NCBI GenBank assembly: GCA_003284445.1
Contig: QBVH01000003.1
Span: 1-64,000, forward strand
Direction of reading: 5' to 3'
DNA from: Prochlorococcus sp. AG-311-D23
GTDB taxonomy: Bacteria; Cyanobacteriota; Cyanobacteriia; PCC-6307; Cyanobiaceae
DNA length: 64,000 nucleotides
The notes below the pieces were generated by a model, which was not told where the DNA came from, made no database searches, and saw only the letters and a program-made list of their open reading frames with translations. The translations under genes and the position numbers were made by a program. Every line of letters starts with the position of its first letter. The first letter of the stretch is position 1. Positions 1 to 10,170 of this stretch are shown here, one piece after another.

Positions 1-1383
1 ATCTTTTTCAGGAGTTTTAATAGTTACATTTTTGAGAATAATAGAATCGTTGGTTTTAATTTCTACTTTAAAGTCATCAAATTTGTTGTTTCTGATCTCA
101 TTCATATTTGATTGAAATCCTTCCAGTCTTCCTATAGAAGCTGAGAATCTAGCTAAAGCCTCTATTTTATAAATAATAAAAAATAATGATCCTTCAAGAA
201 GGTTATAGTTTAAATTGGCTTGTTGAAAACTTCCGTAATCCATTTGGCCGCTTAGAATTGGTCCTGCAAGAATTATGAAAGGAATAAAGACACTTCCATA
301 AATTCCAGAGCGTTGGAGCACTCTTAATAATGCTTCCCATACTATTAAAAGATTAAAGTTATCAACTACAGACTTTAATCTTCTACTAACTTCTTTCTCT
401 TCTTGATTTTCACCAGAATAAAAAGCGATTGATTCTGCGTTATTTCTTACGTGGACAAGACCATAACGAAAATCAGCTTCAAATCGTAATTGATCATAAT
501 TTAATTTAAATAGTTTTCTACTAGCAAAAAGTAGTAAAGATGAAACTAATGTGGCATAAACTATTAAGGCAAGTGTTAGTTCTTTGCTTATACTTAGTAA
601 AATAAAAATGTTTAATGAAAATACTAATAAAGAATCAAAAATATTTAACGATAGATCAATTGTTTGAGCAGTAAAATCTCTGGCATCTTCTGTAATTCTT
701 TGATCAGGATTATCGACATTCGTTTCAGATTCATCGTTGGGATTTAATATGTAATATGTTCTATCATCTAAATAGTCTGTTATGAGGCTTTTGGATAACC
801 ACTCTCTCCATAAAAGCTGAAGTTTTGCTGAGAAATAAAATTGGAAGCTTCTTATTGGAAGAGCTGCAATAAAACAAATTCCAAGAATCCACAAATTTTT
901 ATAACTTTCATTTTCATCTTTTTGTATCAAGGCATTAGTTATATCTCTTACGAGGAAAGTTATTCCAGCGTTAATACCATTTACAGACAGTAGCATTAAT
1001 ATAATCACACCTAGCAATAACCAAGGAAGCCATCTTCTTTGCCTTAACTGACCACGAATTGTTATGAATGAAAAAATTCCTAATGCAAACAAACTTGAAA
1101 TAATTATTCCTGCAGGACCATCCCAAATGACTTTTAAGGAATTTTGAACCCCTCCTAAGAATTGGCTGGTTACCTCTGGAACTAAATTGGTCAGCAGGCT
1201 CATTAAACCTGTTAGTAAAAATAAAACTGTTCCGCCTACACAAAATAATAAAGCTATTAATAAATAGACAAATAACCAGCCATTGTTCTTTGTATAAGGT
1301 AGAAAATATGGCTGAGTAAGCTTTCTTAATTTAATTAGTTGACTTACTAATCCTTTTTGAGCTTTCGAAATTGATGAGGTCAT
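1..1383 (-). CDS. ABC transporter, SbmA/BacA-YddA type (permease part; 3' end off window)
   Basis: An open frame reads from an ATG at 1383 down to the window edge with no stop, giving 461 visible residues. It carries several hydrophobic segments followed by the region linking to an ATPase domain. The ATPase itself (Walker A, signature) would lie beyond position 1, so the gene is cut by the window, not broken. The layout resembles the ABC_membrane_2 (SbmA/BacA, YddA) family of fused permease-ATPases, which move peptides or hydrophobic compounds across the inner membrane. The substrate cannot be told from the sequence. The family assignment rests on overall resemblance of the membrane domain, including residues around YDQLRFEADFRYGLVHVRNN near the middle. 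Confidence 0.75.
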   Translation of the reverse strand, partial: MTSSISKAQKGLVSQLIKLRKLTQPYFLPYTKNNGWLFVYLLIALLFCVGGTVLFLLTGLMSLLTNLVPEVTSQFLGGVQNSLKVIWDGPAGIIISSLFALGIFSFITIRGQLRQRRWLPWLLLGVIILMLLSVNGINAGITFLVRDITNALIQKDENESYKNLWILGICFIAALPIRSFQFYFSAKLQLLWREWLSKSLITDYLDDRTYYILNPNDESETNVDNPDQRITEDARDFTAQTIDLSLNIFDSLLVFSLNIFILLSISKELTLALIVYATLVSSLLLFASRKLFKLNYDQLRFEADFRYGLVHVRNNAESIAFYSGENQEEKEVSRRLKSVVDNFNLLIVWEALLRVLQRSGIYGSVFIPFIILAGPILSGQMDYGSFQQANLNYNLLEGSLFFIIYKIEALARFSASIGRLEGFQSNMNEIRNNKFDDFKVEIKTNDSIILKNVTIKTPEKD

Positions 1384-1505
1384 ATTAATTTGATTATTTC
1401 ATAGTCAATAAATACTTGACTAGCCGTAAGGTTAGCTTATCTTTTTAAAGTTAAATTTGACATTATTTGAGATAAGATACTCATCAAAGTCATTTATAAT
1501 ATATC

Positions 1506-1787
1506 TTAGCTAAAACCCAAATATGTTTTTATTATCATTGGTATTGGTAAAGAAGAAATAAGCTGCATGTCAAAAGAGTGAACTGCAGGAATCGTTTGAT
1601 CTAGTCCCCAAATAACCAAAAAAGGAGCATTGAGGATTATCTGCCATTGCCATTTGTAAGTTAAAATTGTCCATAATTTTTTTAAAATAGATTTCTGCCT
1701 CTCACTAAGATTTGACCAAAAATTTTGCAAATTTGTGTTTACTGTATTAATAAAGACATTTTTATCAGCAGCAGAATTAGATTCCAT
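1506..1787 (-). CDS. Small conserved membrane protein of unknown function
   Basis: This 93 aa protein starts at an ATG. The first half is polar (SNLSERQKSILKKLW), and a hydrophobic stretch (ILNAPFLVIWGLDQTIPAV) is followed by a second weaker one near the C-terminus. That suggests one or two membrane passes. I do not recognise a named family. It lies between the ABC transporter and the HIT protein, all on the minus strand but with gaps over 100 bp, so co-transcription is uncertain. Codon use looks like that of its neighbours. Confidence 0.6.
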   Translation of the reverse strand: MESNSAADKNVFINTVNTNLQNFWSNLSERQKSILKKLWTILTYKWQWQIILNAPFLVIWGLDQTIPAVHSFDMQLISSLPIPMIIKTYLGFS

Positions 1788-1903
1788 TTAAAAGATTTAT
1801 TTAATTATGTTTATAGCGCATTAATGGGTGAATATGAGTCTCTTGCTAAGCCAGTATGGCAATCGTGCTTGTTGATTGGAAAAAAATCGTGACGACTGAA
1901 TAA

Positions 1904-2239
1904 TTATCCAGGTGGCCAGCTTAATTTTCTACCCCCGATAATATGAATATGTAAGTGAAAGACTGTTTGGCCTGCTTCCTCTCCTGTATTTATAATGGTT
2001 CTCCAACTTTCTAAACCAGCAGCATTAGCAATTTCAGTCCCTTTTAAAAGTAAGTGTCCCAGTAATTCTTGATCTTCTTTTTTTACTTTTTTCAAACTGG
2101 GAATAGGTTTTCTTGGAATTATTAAAATATGAGTAGGTGCTTGAGGTGTTATGTCTTTGAAAGCTAAACATTTTTCATCACTAAAAACTTCATCACAAGG
2201 TATTTCACCACTGAGTATTTTATCGAAAATTGTTGTCAT
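1904..2239 (-). CDS. HIT-family protein (histidine triad nucleotide-binding, HINT-like)
   Basis: The protein has 111 residues, the usual length for HINT hydrolases. The N-terminus (TIFDKILSGEIPCDEVF) is typical, and the histidine triad HLHIHII sits at about residues 95-101. HINT enzymes hydrolyse nucleoside phosphoramidates and AMP-linked compounds in the cytosol; the physiological substrate in cyanobacteria is not established. The ATG at 2239 gives the standard N-terminus. The next gene upstream on the same strand is peptide deformylase, about 70 bp away. Confidence 0.93.
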   Translation of the reverse strand: MTTIFDKILSGEIPCDEVFSDEKCLAFKDITPQAPTHILIIPRKPIPSLKKVKKEDQELLGHLLLKGTEIANAAGLESWRTIINTGEEAGQTVFHLHIHIIGGRKLSWPPG

Positions 2240-2307
2240 TTAAGATTGATAGAAATAATAAAAATTCTAGTACGGATTTATTTCGAATTATATTTGAAAG
2301 TATCTTT

Positions 2308-2934
2308 TTACATGGTTTCTTTTCTCACATCATTTTCGTTGAACTTATTTTCTATTAATTGTTTTTTAAGCTCATCTTGATCAGTAACTTTATCAACAAA
2401 TAAAACTCCATTTAAATGGTCTATCTCATGTTGAATACATCGTGCCATCAGTCCCTCAGCATTCATTTTCTTTGGTCTGCCCATTTCATCTCTGTAGCTT
2501 AATTTAATTGAGGATGGCCTTAATACATTGAGGTAAACCCCGGGAATACTTAAACATCCTTCTTCATAAGTATCTAAGCTCGCACTAGATGAAATGATCT
2601 CAGGATTTATAAAAACATTTGGGGGCGCATCTGGGTCCTCAAAATTCAAATCAATAACAAGTATTCTTTTTTGTACTCCCACTTGAGGCGCTGCTAAACC
2701 AATTCCTTTAGCGGAATACATAGTTACAAGCATATCTTTCGCAAGCTGTCTAATTGAATCATCAACCTTTACTATGCGAATAGCAGGAGTCCTTAAGGTC
2801 TCTTGACCAAGCATATAAATCTTTAAAGGAGGATTCTTTACAGCTTCTTTATTAACTGTAATTAGAGGTTTCTTTTTTTCTGCATTTTTTGCAAGTTGAG
2901 CAAAACTGCCAGCCAATGGAATATTAGAGAACAT
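2308..2934 (-). CDS. def: Peptide deformylase
   Basis: This enzyme removes the formyl group from the starting methionine of new proteins. All three family motifs are present: GIGLAAPQVG, EEGCLSIPG (metal-binding Cys) and QHEIDHLNG (two metal-binding His and catalytic Glu). The protein is about 208 aa from the ATG at 2934; a TTG one codon upstream would add a single residue. It has roughly 40 residues before the core domain (an IYMLGQETLRTPA-like start), as in type 1B enzymes of cyanobacteria and plastids. It is divergent from the S9 peptidase gene with a gap of about 75 bp. Confidence 0.96.
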   Translation of the reverse strand: MFSNIPLAGSFAQLAKNAEKKKPLITVNKEAVKNPPLKIYMLGQETLRTPAIRIVKVDDSIRQLAKDMLVTMYSAKGIGLAAPQVGVQKRILVIDLNFEDPDAPPNVFINPEIISSSASLDTYEEGCLSIPGVYLNVLRPSSIKLSYRDEMGRPKKMNAEGLMARCIQHEIDHLNGVLFVDKVTDQDELKKQLIENKFNENDVRKETM

Positions 2935-3011
2935 CAATTGTTACTTTACTTTGTTTTCACTTATATGAGCGAATTAATCGTCGACTCTCAACATCAAAGT
3001 CAAATTGAGCA

Positions 3012-4931
3012 ATGAAAATTTTGGAAGCTGAAAAAGTTTTTGGCGAAGCGCCAATATTTAAAGAGCCTCGAATAATAGGAAATTGGGTTTTGTGGTTAGA
3101 ACAGAGGCCCAAAGAAAATGGAAGAACTACAGCTTTAATTAGACCATGGAAAAATAAAGACTTAGCGCCTCAGGAGTTAACTCCTTATCCCATAGATTTG
3201 AGGACAAATTTTCATGGATATGGTGGGGCTCCATTAATAGCTATGCAAGAGGGATCAGATCTTTTATTAACTTGGATAGATCATTCTGATAATTGCTTAT
3301 GGACTAGATCTTGGTCTTTCGATGATTATGATGAACAATCATCTTCTTTTAAATTAACATCAAAAATACAACCTGTCTGTCTTTCAAAAAAGCATAGTTA
3401 TTCTCTTGCAGGGGGTGTAATTGATCTAGAAAAAAATATTTGGATTGGATTAATGGAAGACGATGAAGGAGATCATATCGTTACCTATTCTCTAAAAAAA
3501 ACTGATCAAAATCCAAATATTATTTATACATCTAAGGGCTTTTTAGGTTATCTTTCTCTTAACTCTAATGATAGAAAATTGGCATGGATTGAGTGGGAAA
3601 GAACTTCAATGCCTTGGGACTCAAATGAATTAAAATTGGCAAAATTGAATGAGCAAGATAATCTTATAAAAACAGTGGTGTTTAATAGTCAATATCTAAA
3701 ATTAAAAGGACAAATATCATTTTTTAATCCTGTATGGTCTAAAGCAGGAGATCTGTATGTGGCAGAAGATAGTAGTGGCTGGTGGAATCTCACAAAGATT
3801 ATTACTGACACTAATCATGAAGCTATTACTATTTTTCAAAATGAATGGCCTATTCAAGCTGAAATTGCTTTCCCGCAGTGGGTTCTTGGTATGTCAAGCT
3901 TTGCATGTGTAGGGAATGATGTCGTTGGAGCTATTGCAAGAGAGGGAATTTGGTGTTTGGGTTTATTTCAAAAGAATGGATCTATCCAAATTATTGACCA
4001 ACCTTTTAATGATTTCTCAGGTCTTAACTCGTATCAAAATCGACTTGTTGCTATTTCCAGTAGTTCAGTAATTAGTGAAGGTATTTTTGAAATAGATTTA
4101 TTGGATAAAAGTTGGGAGCATACGCCTGCCTCTTCATTGAACTTGGATACAAAGAAAATAAGTATTGGTGAATCTTTTTGGTTTATTGGATCGAATGAGG
4201 AAAATGTTCATTCTTGGTATTATCCACCTCTTACTAGCCCAATAGAGCCACCTCCTTTATTGGTTAAAAGTCATAGCGGACCTACTGGGATGGCTCGTTG
4301 TGGCTTAGATCTAGAGGTTCAATTCTGGACATCAAGAGGTTGGGCTGTAGTTGATGTTAATTATCGAGGTTCTACTGGTTTTGGCAGGGAATACAGAGAG
4401 CGGTTACGAGGGAATTGGGGCCTAATTGATGTAAATGATTGTACTATGGCAGCTCAGTCATTGATTGTATCTGGTAAGGCTGATAAGAACCGTATAGCAA
4501 TTGTAGGGAGCAGTGCATCGGGGCTTACAGCTTTAGGATGCTTGATATCTGCTGATATTTTTAATATCGGAGCATGTAAATATGCAGTATCTGATTTGAT
4601 AGCTATGGCCAATTCAACGCATAGATTTGAAGAATTTTATTTAGATTATTTGATAGGTAATATAAAAACGGATTATGAAGAATACCTTAAAAGATCACCA
4701 ATGGAAAATGTGAAGTCTATTAATATGCCGTTGATTTTGTTTCATGGATTAAAAGATAAAGTTATACTTTCTGATCAATCTATTGCAATAAAGGATGAAT
4801 TATTAAAACGTAAAATTCCAGTGCAAATTAATTTATTTGAGAATGAAGGTCATGGATTTAAGGACGGTAAAATAAAAGTAGATGTATTAAAAAAAACAGA
4901 GGCTTTTTTTAAAAAACATCTCAATATTTAA
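3012..4931 (+). CDS. S9-family serine peptidase (prolyl oligopeptidase/acylaminoacyl-peptidase type)
   Basis: This is a 639 aa cytosolic-type protein with no signal peptide. The N-terminal 380 or so residues are WD/beta-propeller-like, and the C-terminal 250 form an alpha/beta hydrolase domain. The catalytic triad can be placed: Ser501 in VGSSASGLT, Asp in FHGLKDKV near residue 590 and His in NEGHGF near 620. The family cleaves short peptides or acylated N-termini. Unusually, the nucleophile elbow reads G-S-S-A-S rather than the common G-x-S-x-G. The 3' end overlaps the convergent sufS gene by 4 bp. ATG 3012 has no strong Shine-Dalgarno but fits the family start. Confidence 0.88.
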   Translation: MKILEAEKVFGEAPIFKEPRIIGNWVLWLEQRPKENGRTTALIRPWKNKDLAPQELTPYPIDLRTNFHGYGGAPLIAMQEGSDLLLTWIDHSDNCLWTRSWSFDDYDEQSSSFKLTSKIQPVCLSKKHSYSLAGGVIDLEKNIWIGLMEDDEGDHIVTYSLKKTDQNPNIIYTSKGFLGYLSLNSNDRKLAWIEWERTSMPWDSNELKLAKLNEQDNLIKTVVFNSQYLKLKGQISFFNPVWSKAGDLYVAEDSSGWWNLTKIITDTNHEAITIFQNEWPIQAEIAFPQWVLGMSSFACVGNDVVGAIAREGIWCLGLFQKNGSIQIIDQPFNDFSGLNSYQNRLVAISSSSVISEGIFEIDLLDKSWEHTPASSLNLDTKKISIGESFWFIGSNEENVHSWYYPPLTSPIEPPPLLVKSHSGPTGMARCGLDLEVQFWTSRGWAVVDVNYRGSTGFGREYRERLRGNWGLIDVNDCTMAAQSLIVSGKADKNRIAIVGSSASGLTALGCLISADIFNIGACKYAVSDLIAMANSTHRFEEFYLDYLIGNIKTDYEEYLKRSPMENVKSINMPLILFHGLKDKVILSDQSIAIKDELLKRKIPVQINLFENEGHGFKDGKIKVDVLKKTEAFFKKHLNI

Positions 4932-6175
4932 GAATTTTTCTTTAAAAAAGAAATCACTGATTTTAGTTCTTCAGTAAAAGTATCTATTTCTGATGGAGTA
5001 GATGTAAAGCTCAGGCTTGCCCTGGCTGTGCTTTTTATCCCATAGAAGCGATGGAGTGGTTGGCAGCAATGATGACCACTCCTTATGCAAATATTATTGT
5101 TATCTAGTAACTCCGCGACATCATTGGAGTGAATTCCTTTTATGTAAAAGGTTGCTAATGGTCCTCGATCAGGCTGAATTAAAGGGCTAGGACCAAGAAT
5201 CTTTAAATCATCTATCTCCTCTAATTTTCCAAAAAGATATTTTGTTAATTCTTTTTCATAATTATTAATTTCATTTAATCCAATTGATTGTAAGTAATTA
5301 AGTGCAGTTCCCATGCCGATTGCCTCTCCTATAGCTGGAGTACCAGCTTCGAATTTGTGAGGTAAGTCTGCCCAAGTGCTTTTATCCTTGAAAACTTCAT
5401 TAATCATTTCTCCTCCGCCAAGGAAAGGAGGAATTTTTTCTAAAATATCTTCTCTACCCCATAAAAAACCTATTCCAGTAGGACCGCAAAGTTTATGAGA
5501 GGATCCAGCTAGAAAATCAATACCTAGTTTTTTAATATCTACAGGCTTATGAGCAAGACTTTGGCAAGCATCTAAAAGAACTAAGCTACCTTTTTGATGT
5601 GCAAGATTAGTAATTTCCTCGATAGGATTACAACAACCTAGTGTATTACTTACATGCACAAGACTCACTATTTTGGTTTTATTACTCAATTTTTTTCTAA
5701 AATCATCAAGATCTAATTCTCCATTTTCGTTGATATCGATATAAATAAGCTTGCACTTTTTTGCCTTGGCTATTAATTGCCAAGGAACTATATTACTATG
5801 ATGCTCCATCAAGCTTATTAATATTTCATCGTTTTCCTGAAGTTCATAATTTCCCCAAGTATAAGCTACAAGGTTGATAGCTTCAGTAGCATTTCTGGTG
5901 AAAATAATCTCCTTTTCATTGTTGCTATTAATAAAATTTGCTGTTAATTTTCTTGAATTTTCAAATTTTTCTGTTGCAATTGCACTTAACTGATGAGCAC
6001 CTCTATGAACATTTGCGTTTTGAAAGCTATAGTATTTTTTTAAAGAATCTATAACTTCTTGTGGCTTTTGACTTGTAGCTGCGTGATCTAAATATATTAA
6101 ATTATTATGATTCCCATTAAATATTGGAAAATCATCTCTACTTTTTTCAGCAATATTTTTTACTAATTGTTTCAC
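4928..6175 (-). CDS. sufS: Cysteine desulfurase SufS
   Basis: This PLP enzyme takes sulfur from cysteine and feeds the SUF Fe-S cluster scaffold. At 415 aa it has the group II (SufS) length. The PLP lysine is in GSSHKLCGP, and the catalytic cysteine is Cys370 in the RSGHHCCQP motif. It is the last gene of sufB-C-D-S. Its GTG start shares a base with the sufD TAG stop, so translation is probably coupled. No SufE gene is seen in this window. The 3' end overlaps the S9 peptidase by 4 bp without a visible terminator. Confidence 0.95.
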   Translation of the reverse strand: MKQLVKNIAEKSRDDFPIFNGNHNNLIYLDHAATSQKPQEVIDSLKKYYSFQNANVHRGAHQLSAIATEKFENSRKLTANFINSNNEKEIIFTRNATEAINLVAYTWGNYELQENDEILISLMEHHSNIVPWQLIAKAKKCKLIYIDINENGELDLDDFRKKLSNKTKIVSLVHVSNTLGCCNPIEEITNLAHQKGSLVLLDACQSLAHKPVDIKKLGIDFLAGSSHKLCGPTGIGFLWGREDILEKIPPFLGGGEMINEVFKDKSTWADLPHKFEAGTPAIGEAIGMGTALNYLQSIGLNEINNYEKELTKYLFGKLEEIDDLKILGPSPLIQPDRGPLATFYIKGIHSNDVAELLDNNNICIRSGHHCCQPLHRFYGIKSTARASLSFTSTPSEIDTFTEELKSVISFLKKNS

Positions 6176-7410
6176 TATTTTATATCATTCATTAAATTTT
6201 TAACAAAATTCCATTTTTTAGAACTTTTAGGTAAGTATGAAATAACTTCATCATAATATCCTTTTAATAATAAAGAATTAGCATGTTCATTATCAATACC
6301 TCTACTAAGAAGATAAAATAACTCCTCATCTTGAAGTTGGCTTACAGTTGCACCGTGGGTACATCTAACATCATCAGCGACTATTTCCAATTCTGGCTTT
6401 GCATCTATTCTAGCGTGTTTAGAAAGTAGTAAATTTCTACTTAGCTGAGCAGCTTCTGTCTTTTGAGCTATTTGTGGGACTTCAATTGAACCATTAAAGA
6501 TGCAATGGGAATATTCAGAAGCTACGGCTTTTTGTAATTGATCAAGTTTTCCATTGGGACCTTCAAATCTTATTAGAGAGTGGGTGGCTATTTGCTCTTT
6601 TGATTTGGTGACTTGGAGGTTTTTTATAGTTGTTGAAGCTTCTCCTTCACTTTGAATTATTCTTGGTTCGAATCGGGCATAATCCCAACCATGATGTATT
6701 GAATGAAGAGAGTATTGACTATTTTTTGATTGTTCTACCGCTACAGTACAAATTGAGGAGGACTCTTTTTCTTCACCTAAAGAAATTAATCCATGAGTTA
6801 ACTCACCTTTTGATTCAAGTTTTATTTCGATTAAGTGATTCTGTGCCGAATTATTATTACCTAGAAAAACTTGTAAAAGATCCAATTTTGCTCCCTCTTC
6901 TACAATCAGAAAGACTCTAGTTGAGATTGAGTTTTCCTTTATCGATGGAATTACTATCTCTAATGATTTGTTGAAACTACTTTTAACTTTCAAAGCTAAA
7001 AGCTTTGCGCTTGATGCCTGATTAAGGCATACTGATAAGTCATTTTTTACTTTAGTTGACTTAATTATTTTGCCGAGGTTTTCTTCAATTTCTTTATCAT
7101 TTAGTTTCTCAATACCATTAGGTAAATTAATATTTAGGAATTGATTTCTGTTAGGATTGATTATGATTCTTTCGCTATCTTTATCCTTATTAGGAAATTT
7201 AGATTTAACATCTTCGCTTTTATTAATTATTGGTAACGAAAAAAAACTATTTAATCTATTGAAGTTACATAATCGCCAAGCTTCATCTTTATTGGATGGC
7301 ATTCCGTGTTTTGAGAGTAATTCTCGACCTAATGATTGTTCTTTTTCTAAACAGCCTTGAGTTGGAGGGAGAGAATTAAGCCATTCTCTGCAAATAGTTG
7401 ATGATTTCAA
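6175..7410 (-). CDS. sufD: Fe-S cluster assembly protein SufD
   Basis: SufD is a structural partner of the SufBC2D scaffold complex. The 411 aa protein has a variable N-terminus and the family beta-helix core, with the conserved C-terminal region reading [21 protein letters not shown] near residue 350. That region contains the Cys and His expected at the SufB-SufD interface. It begins at a TTG whose last two bases overlap the sufC TGA (TTGA arrangement), consistent with translational coupling in the operon. The N-terminal third is rich in lysine and asparagine, as in AT-rich picocyanobacteria. Confidence 0.93.
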   Translation of the reverse strand: MKSSTICREWLNSLPPTQGCLEKEQSLGRELLSKHGMPSNKDEAWRLCNFNRLNSFFSLPIINKSEDVKSKFPNKDKDSERIIINPNRNQFLNINLPNGIEKLNDKEIEENLGKIIKSTKVKNDLSVCLNQASSAKLLALKVKSSFNKSLEIVIPSIKENSISTRVFLIVEEGAKLDLLQVFLGNNNSAQNHLIEIKLESKGELTHGLISLGEEKESSSICTVAVEQSKNSQYSLHSIHHGWDYARFEPRIIQSEGEASTTIKNLQVTKSKEQIATHSLIRFEGPNGKLDQLQKAVASEYSHCIFNGSIEVPQIAQKTEAAQLSRNLLLSKHARIDAKPELEIVADDVRCTHGATVSQLQDEELFYLLSRGIDNEHANSLLLKGYYDEVISYLPKSSKKWNFVKNLMNDIK

Positions 7411-8198
7411 TTTACCATCTCCTTGTCTTTCTTATTGTTGTCTATGAAGTCATATCCTGATTTTTCAAGGTCAATTGCTAGTTCTTTGTTGCCAGTTTTT
7501 ATTATTTTTCCATCAGCCATGATGTGTACAAAGTCAGGAGTGATTTCATCGAGCAGTCTTTGATAATGTGTTATTAAAATCGTTGCCGAACTTGGTTGCG
7601 CTAGCTTATTAATCCCAGATGCAACAATTCTTAGAGCGTCAATATCAAGACCTGAGTCTGTTTCATCGAGTATTGATATAAATGGCTCCAAAAGAGCCAT
7701 TTGAAGAATTTCGTTGCGTTTCTTCTCTCCGCCAGAAAAGCCCTCATTGACGCTTCTTTCAAGAAAGGCAGGGTCCATTTCTACTATTTTCATTCTTTCT
7801 TTGACTAGATCTTCGAATTCAAAAGTGTCTAATTCACTTTGAAGTAATTCTTTTCTTCTTGAATTTGTGGCAACTCTTAGGAACTCTAAATTACTAACAC
7901 CAGGAATTTCTACTGGGTATTGGAAACCAAGAAAAATTCCAATTCTTGCTCTTTCTTCAGGAGCGAGCTCGAGAATATTTATGCCTTTAAATTGTATTGA
8001 ACCTGATAGAACTTTATACGATGGATGCCCGGCTATAACTTTTGAAAGTGTACTTTTCCCGCTTCCATTTCGACCCATAATTGCGTGTATTTCTCCTTCT
8101 TTTACTAATAGATTGACTCCATGAAGTATCTCTTGATCTTCAACACTCGCATGAAGATCTTTGATTGATAATATTGTTTCTGAAGTTGATTGAATCAC
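7407..8198 (-). CDS. sufC: Fe-S cluster assembly ATPase SufC
   Basis: SufC is the soluble ABC-type ATPase of the SufBC2D complex and powers cluster assembly on the scaffold. The 263 aa protein shows Walker [10 protein letters not shown], the signature FSGGEKKR and a Walker B region [13 protein letters not shown]. The latter has the SufC-typical D-E-T-D-S-G-L-D sequence. The start is GTG at 8198. It lies 50 bp after sufB and overlaps sufD by 4 bp. No membrane partner is expected, as for all SufC proteins. Confidence 0.96.
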   Translation of the reverse strand: MIQSTSETILSIKDLHASVEDQEILHGVNLLVKEGEIHAIMGRNGSGKSTLSKVIAGHPSYKVLSGSIQFKGINILELAPEERARIGIFLGFQYPVEIPGVSNLEFLRVATNSRRKELLQSELDTFEFEDLVKERMKIVEMDPAFLERSVNEGFSGGEKKRNEILQMALLEPFISILDETDSGLDIDALRIVASGINKLAQPSSATILITHYQRLLDEITPDFVHIMADGKIIKTGNKELAIDLEKSGYDFIDNNKKDKEMVN

Positions 8199-8248
8199 TA
8201 AATTAGAGGAAATTTTGTAGAGGTAAAAAGTATGAATTTAATTTCAGA

Positions 8249-9691
8249 TTATCCAACTGAACCCTCCAATTTTAGCGCTAGAAGTTTATCTGCCTCAGAG
8301 GCAAATTCCATAGGTAATTCATTGAAAACATCACTACAAAATCCACTAATTAACATTGAAACAGATTCTTCAAAATCAATTCCTCGGCTTTGTAAGTAAA
8401 AAAGTTGATCTTCTGAAATTCTACAAGTACTAGCTTCATGTTCAATATTAGACTGAGGTTGCTTGGATTGAATGTATGGGTATGTATTTGCACTGGCTTT
8501 GTCACCGATCAACATGGAGTCACATTGACTGTAATTTCGAGCGCCCTCAGCATTTGGGCTAATGGATACAAGACCTCGATAGCTATTCTTAGATTGTCCA
8601 GCACTAATACCTTTGCTCACAATTTTTGACTTTGTATTTTTTCCTATGTGAATCATTTTTGTCCCTGTATCAGCTTTCTGGAAATTATTTGTTAATGCAA
8701 TTGAATAAAACTCACCAATCGAACTGTCTCCTTGTAGTAAGCAACTTGGATATTTCCAGGTAACAGCAGATCCTGTTTCGACTTGAGACCAGCTTATTTT
8801 GCTTCTCTTACCTCTACATTCACCTCTTTTAGTGACGAAGTTATATATCCCTCCAACACCTTTTTCATTGCCTGCATACCAATTTTGCACAGTTGAGTAT
8901 TTAATAGATGCATCATCCAACGTGACAAGCTCAACTACAGCAGCATGTAAAGTATTGGTATCAAACATAGGAGCTGTACAACCTTCTAAATAACTAACAG
9001 ACGCAGATTCTTCTGCGATAATTAAAGTTCTTTCAAATTGTCCAGTATCTCCAGAATTTATCCGAAAATAAGATGATAATTCCATGGGACATTCGACACC
9101 TTTAGGTATAAATACAAATGAACCATCACTAAAAACAGCTGAGTTTAAGGCTGCAAAAAAGTTATCATTTATAGGAACAACTGTGCCCATATATTTTTCA
9201 ATTAAATCTGGACGTTCAATAATTGCTTCACTAATAGAACAGAATATTACTCCATGTTCAGCAAGTTTCTCCTTGTAAGTTGTTGCTATGGAAACGCTGT
9301 CAAATACAGCATCTACAGCCACATTAGATAATCTTTTTTGTTCGCTAAGTGGGATCCCAAGCTTTTCAAAAGTTTCAAGTAACTTAGGGTCAACTTCATC
9401 TAGACTCTTCTTCTTTATATCTTGTTTTGGAGCTGCGTAATAAACTAGATCCTGATAGTCTACTTTGGAATAAGTTAAGCCGGACCAATCAGGCTCTTTC
9501 ATCTTTAACCATTGCTCATAAGCTCTTAAACGAAATTTCAATAAAAAATCAGGTTCATTCTTTTTTGCGGAAATCAATCTTATAACATCTTCATTCAATC
9601 CTTTTGGGATCTTTTCAGTTTCTATTTCAGTTGTAAAACCATATTTGTAAGGTTGGGCAACAATTTCTTCGACGGTATTAGTTTGGGTCAT
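8249..9691 (-). CDS. sufB: Fe-S cluster assembly scaffold SufB
   Basis: SufB is the main scaffold on which Fe-S clusters are built. The 480 aa length is typical. Conserved regions include [11 protein letters not shown] near residue 150, [17 protein letters not shown] near 195, the basic [26 protein letters not shown] region near 290, and the C-terminal [20 protein letters not shown]. The Cys of STCRIS corresponds to the catalytic/ligand position in the family. It is the first gene of the suf operon and is followed upstream by a 479 bp gap. The divergently transcribed regulator SufR, found here in many cyanobacteria, is absent from this window. Confidence 0.97.
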   Translation of the reverse strand: MTQTNTVEEIVAQPYKYGFTTEIETEKIPKGLNEDVIRLISAKKNEPDFLLKFRLRAYEQWLKMKEPDWSGLTYSKVDYQDLVYYAAPKQDIKKKSLDEVDPKLLETFEKLGIPLSEQKRLSNVAVDAVFDSVSIATTYKEKLAEHGVIFCSISEAIIERPDLIEKYMGTVVPINDNFFAALNSAVFSDGSFVFIPKGVECPMELSSYFRINSGDTGQFERTLIIAEESASVSYLEGCTAPMFDTNTLHAAVVELVTLDDASIKYSTVQNWYAGNEKGVGGIYNFVTKRGECRGKRSKISWSQVETGSAVTWKYPSCLLQGDSSIGEFYSIALTNNFQKADTGTKMIHIGKNTKSKIVSKGISAGQSKNSYRGLVSISPNAEGARNYSQCDSMLIGDKASANTYPYIQSKQPQSNIEHEASTCRISEDQLFYLQSRGIDFEESVSMLISGFCSDVFNELPMEFASEADKLLALKLEGSVG

Positions 9692-9980
9692 TTTATTTTG
9701 ATTAAATCAAGTAGTAGTAGTTTTTATTTATGAAAAGTTTGGCTTTCAAGTCCCAAGATAATCTTCAATTATGACATTTGGGGCTCATTATTAGGTCAGA
9801 GTGTTTTGATAGTTGGATCTCAATAGTCATTCTAAGTCAAATCAAGAGGGAAAACCCAGTGTTAAGAAAGTAATTTTAATCAAATACCACCTTAAGCCAA
9901 AATGCTTTCAATCGGTTCAAGTTTTGATTGCGCCTGAATAAAACTCTTAATCTTTTTGAAATTCTTAGAAAAGATTTTGA

Positions 9981-10000
9981 ATATATCTAAATAGATATAT
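9981..10000. promoter_or_regulatory. 20-bp inverted repeat, possible operator
   Basis: ATATATCTA and TAGATATAT form perfect 9-bp arms around a 2-bp centre. It lies in the divergent gap upstream of the suf operon. Perfect dyads of this length are fairly easy to get by chance in very AT-rich DNA, so regulatory meaning is only inferred. Confidence 0.35.
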
Positions 10001-10030
10001 AAATCCCTATTAACACTATTGATCTTGCCT

Positions 10031-10071
10031 ATTCATTCCTTTTCTGAACTTGCAATAGTTAATGAATGAAT
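10031..10071. repeat. 8-bp inverted repeat with 25-nt spacer
   Basis: ATTCATTC (10031-10038) and GAATGAAT (10064-10071) are exact reverse complements. They sit in the presumed promoter or leader region of the gene at 10171. It could be a chance AT-rich repeat. Confidence 0.3.
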
Positions 10072-10170
10072 ATCTATACCTTGCTTATAAGTGGAAAAAA
10101 ATAAGATAAAATCTATTAAAAGATAAATATTCTTTTAAACTTTACATATAAAAGATGCTCCCGCTGCCAG

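Larger units (their letters stand above)
9692..10170. other. 479 bp divergent intergenic region between sufB and the 118 aa gene
   Basis: I see no ORF longer than about 12 codons. The region should hold the suf promoter (minus strand) and the promoter of the gene at 10171. A TAAGATAAAAT stretch near 10102-10112 could serve as a -10-like element for the latter. It contains two inverted repeats (9981-10000 and 10031-10071, listed separately). I found no CAAC-N6-GTTG motif, the SufR site type described in Synechocystis. Confidence 0.6.

Noticed and set aside
9692..10170. A SufR gene or small protein in the suf upstream gap
   Set aside because: No frame longer than about a dozen codons is open in this gap.
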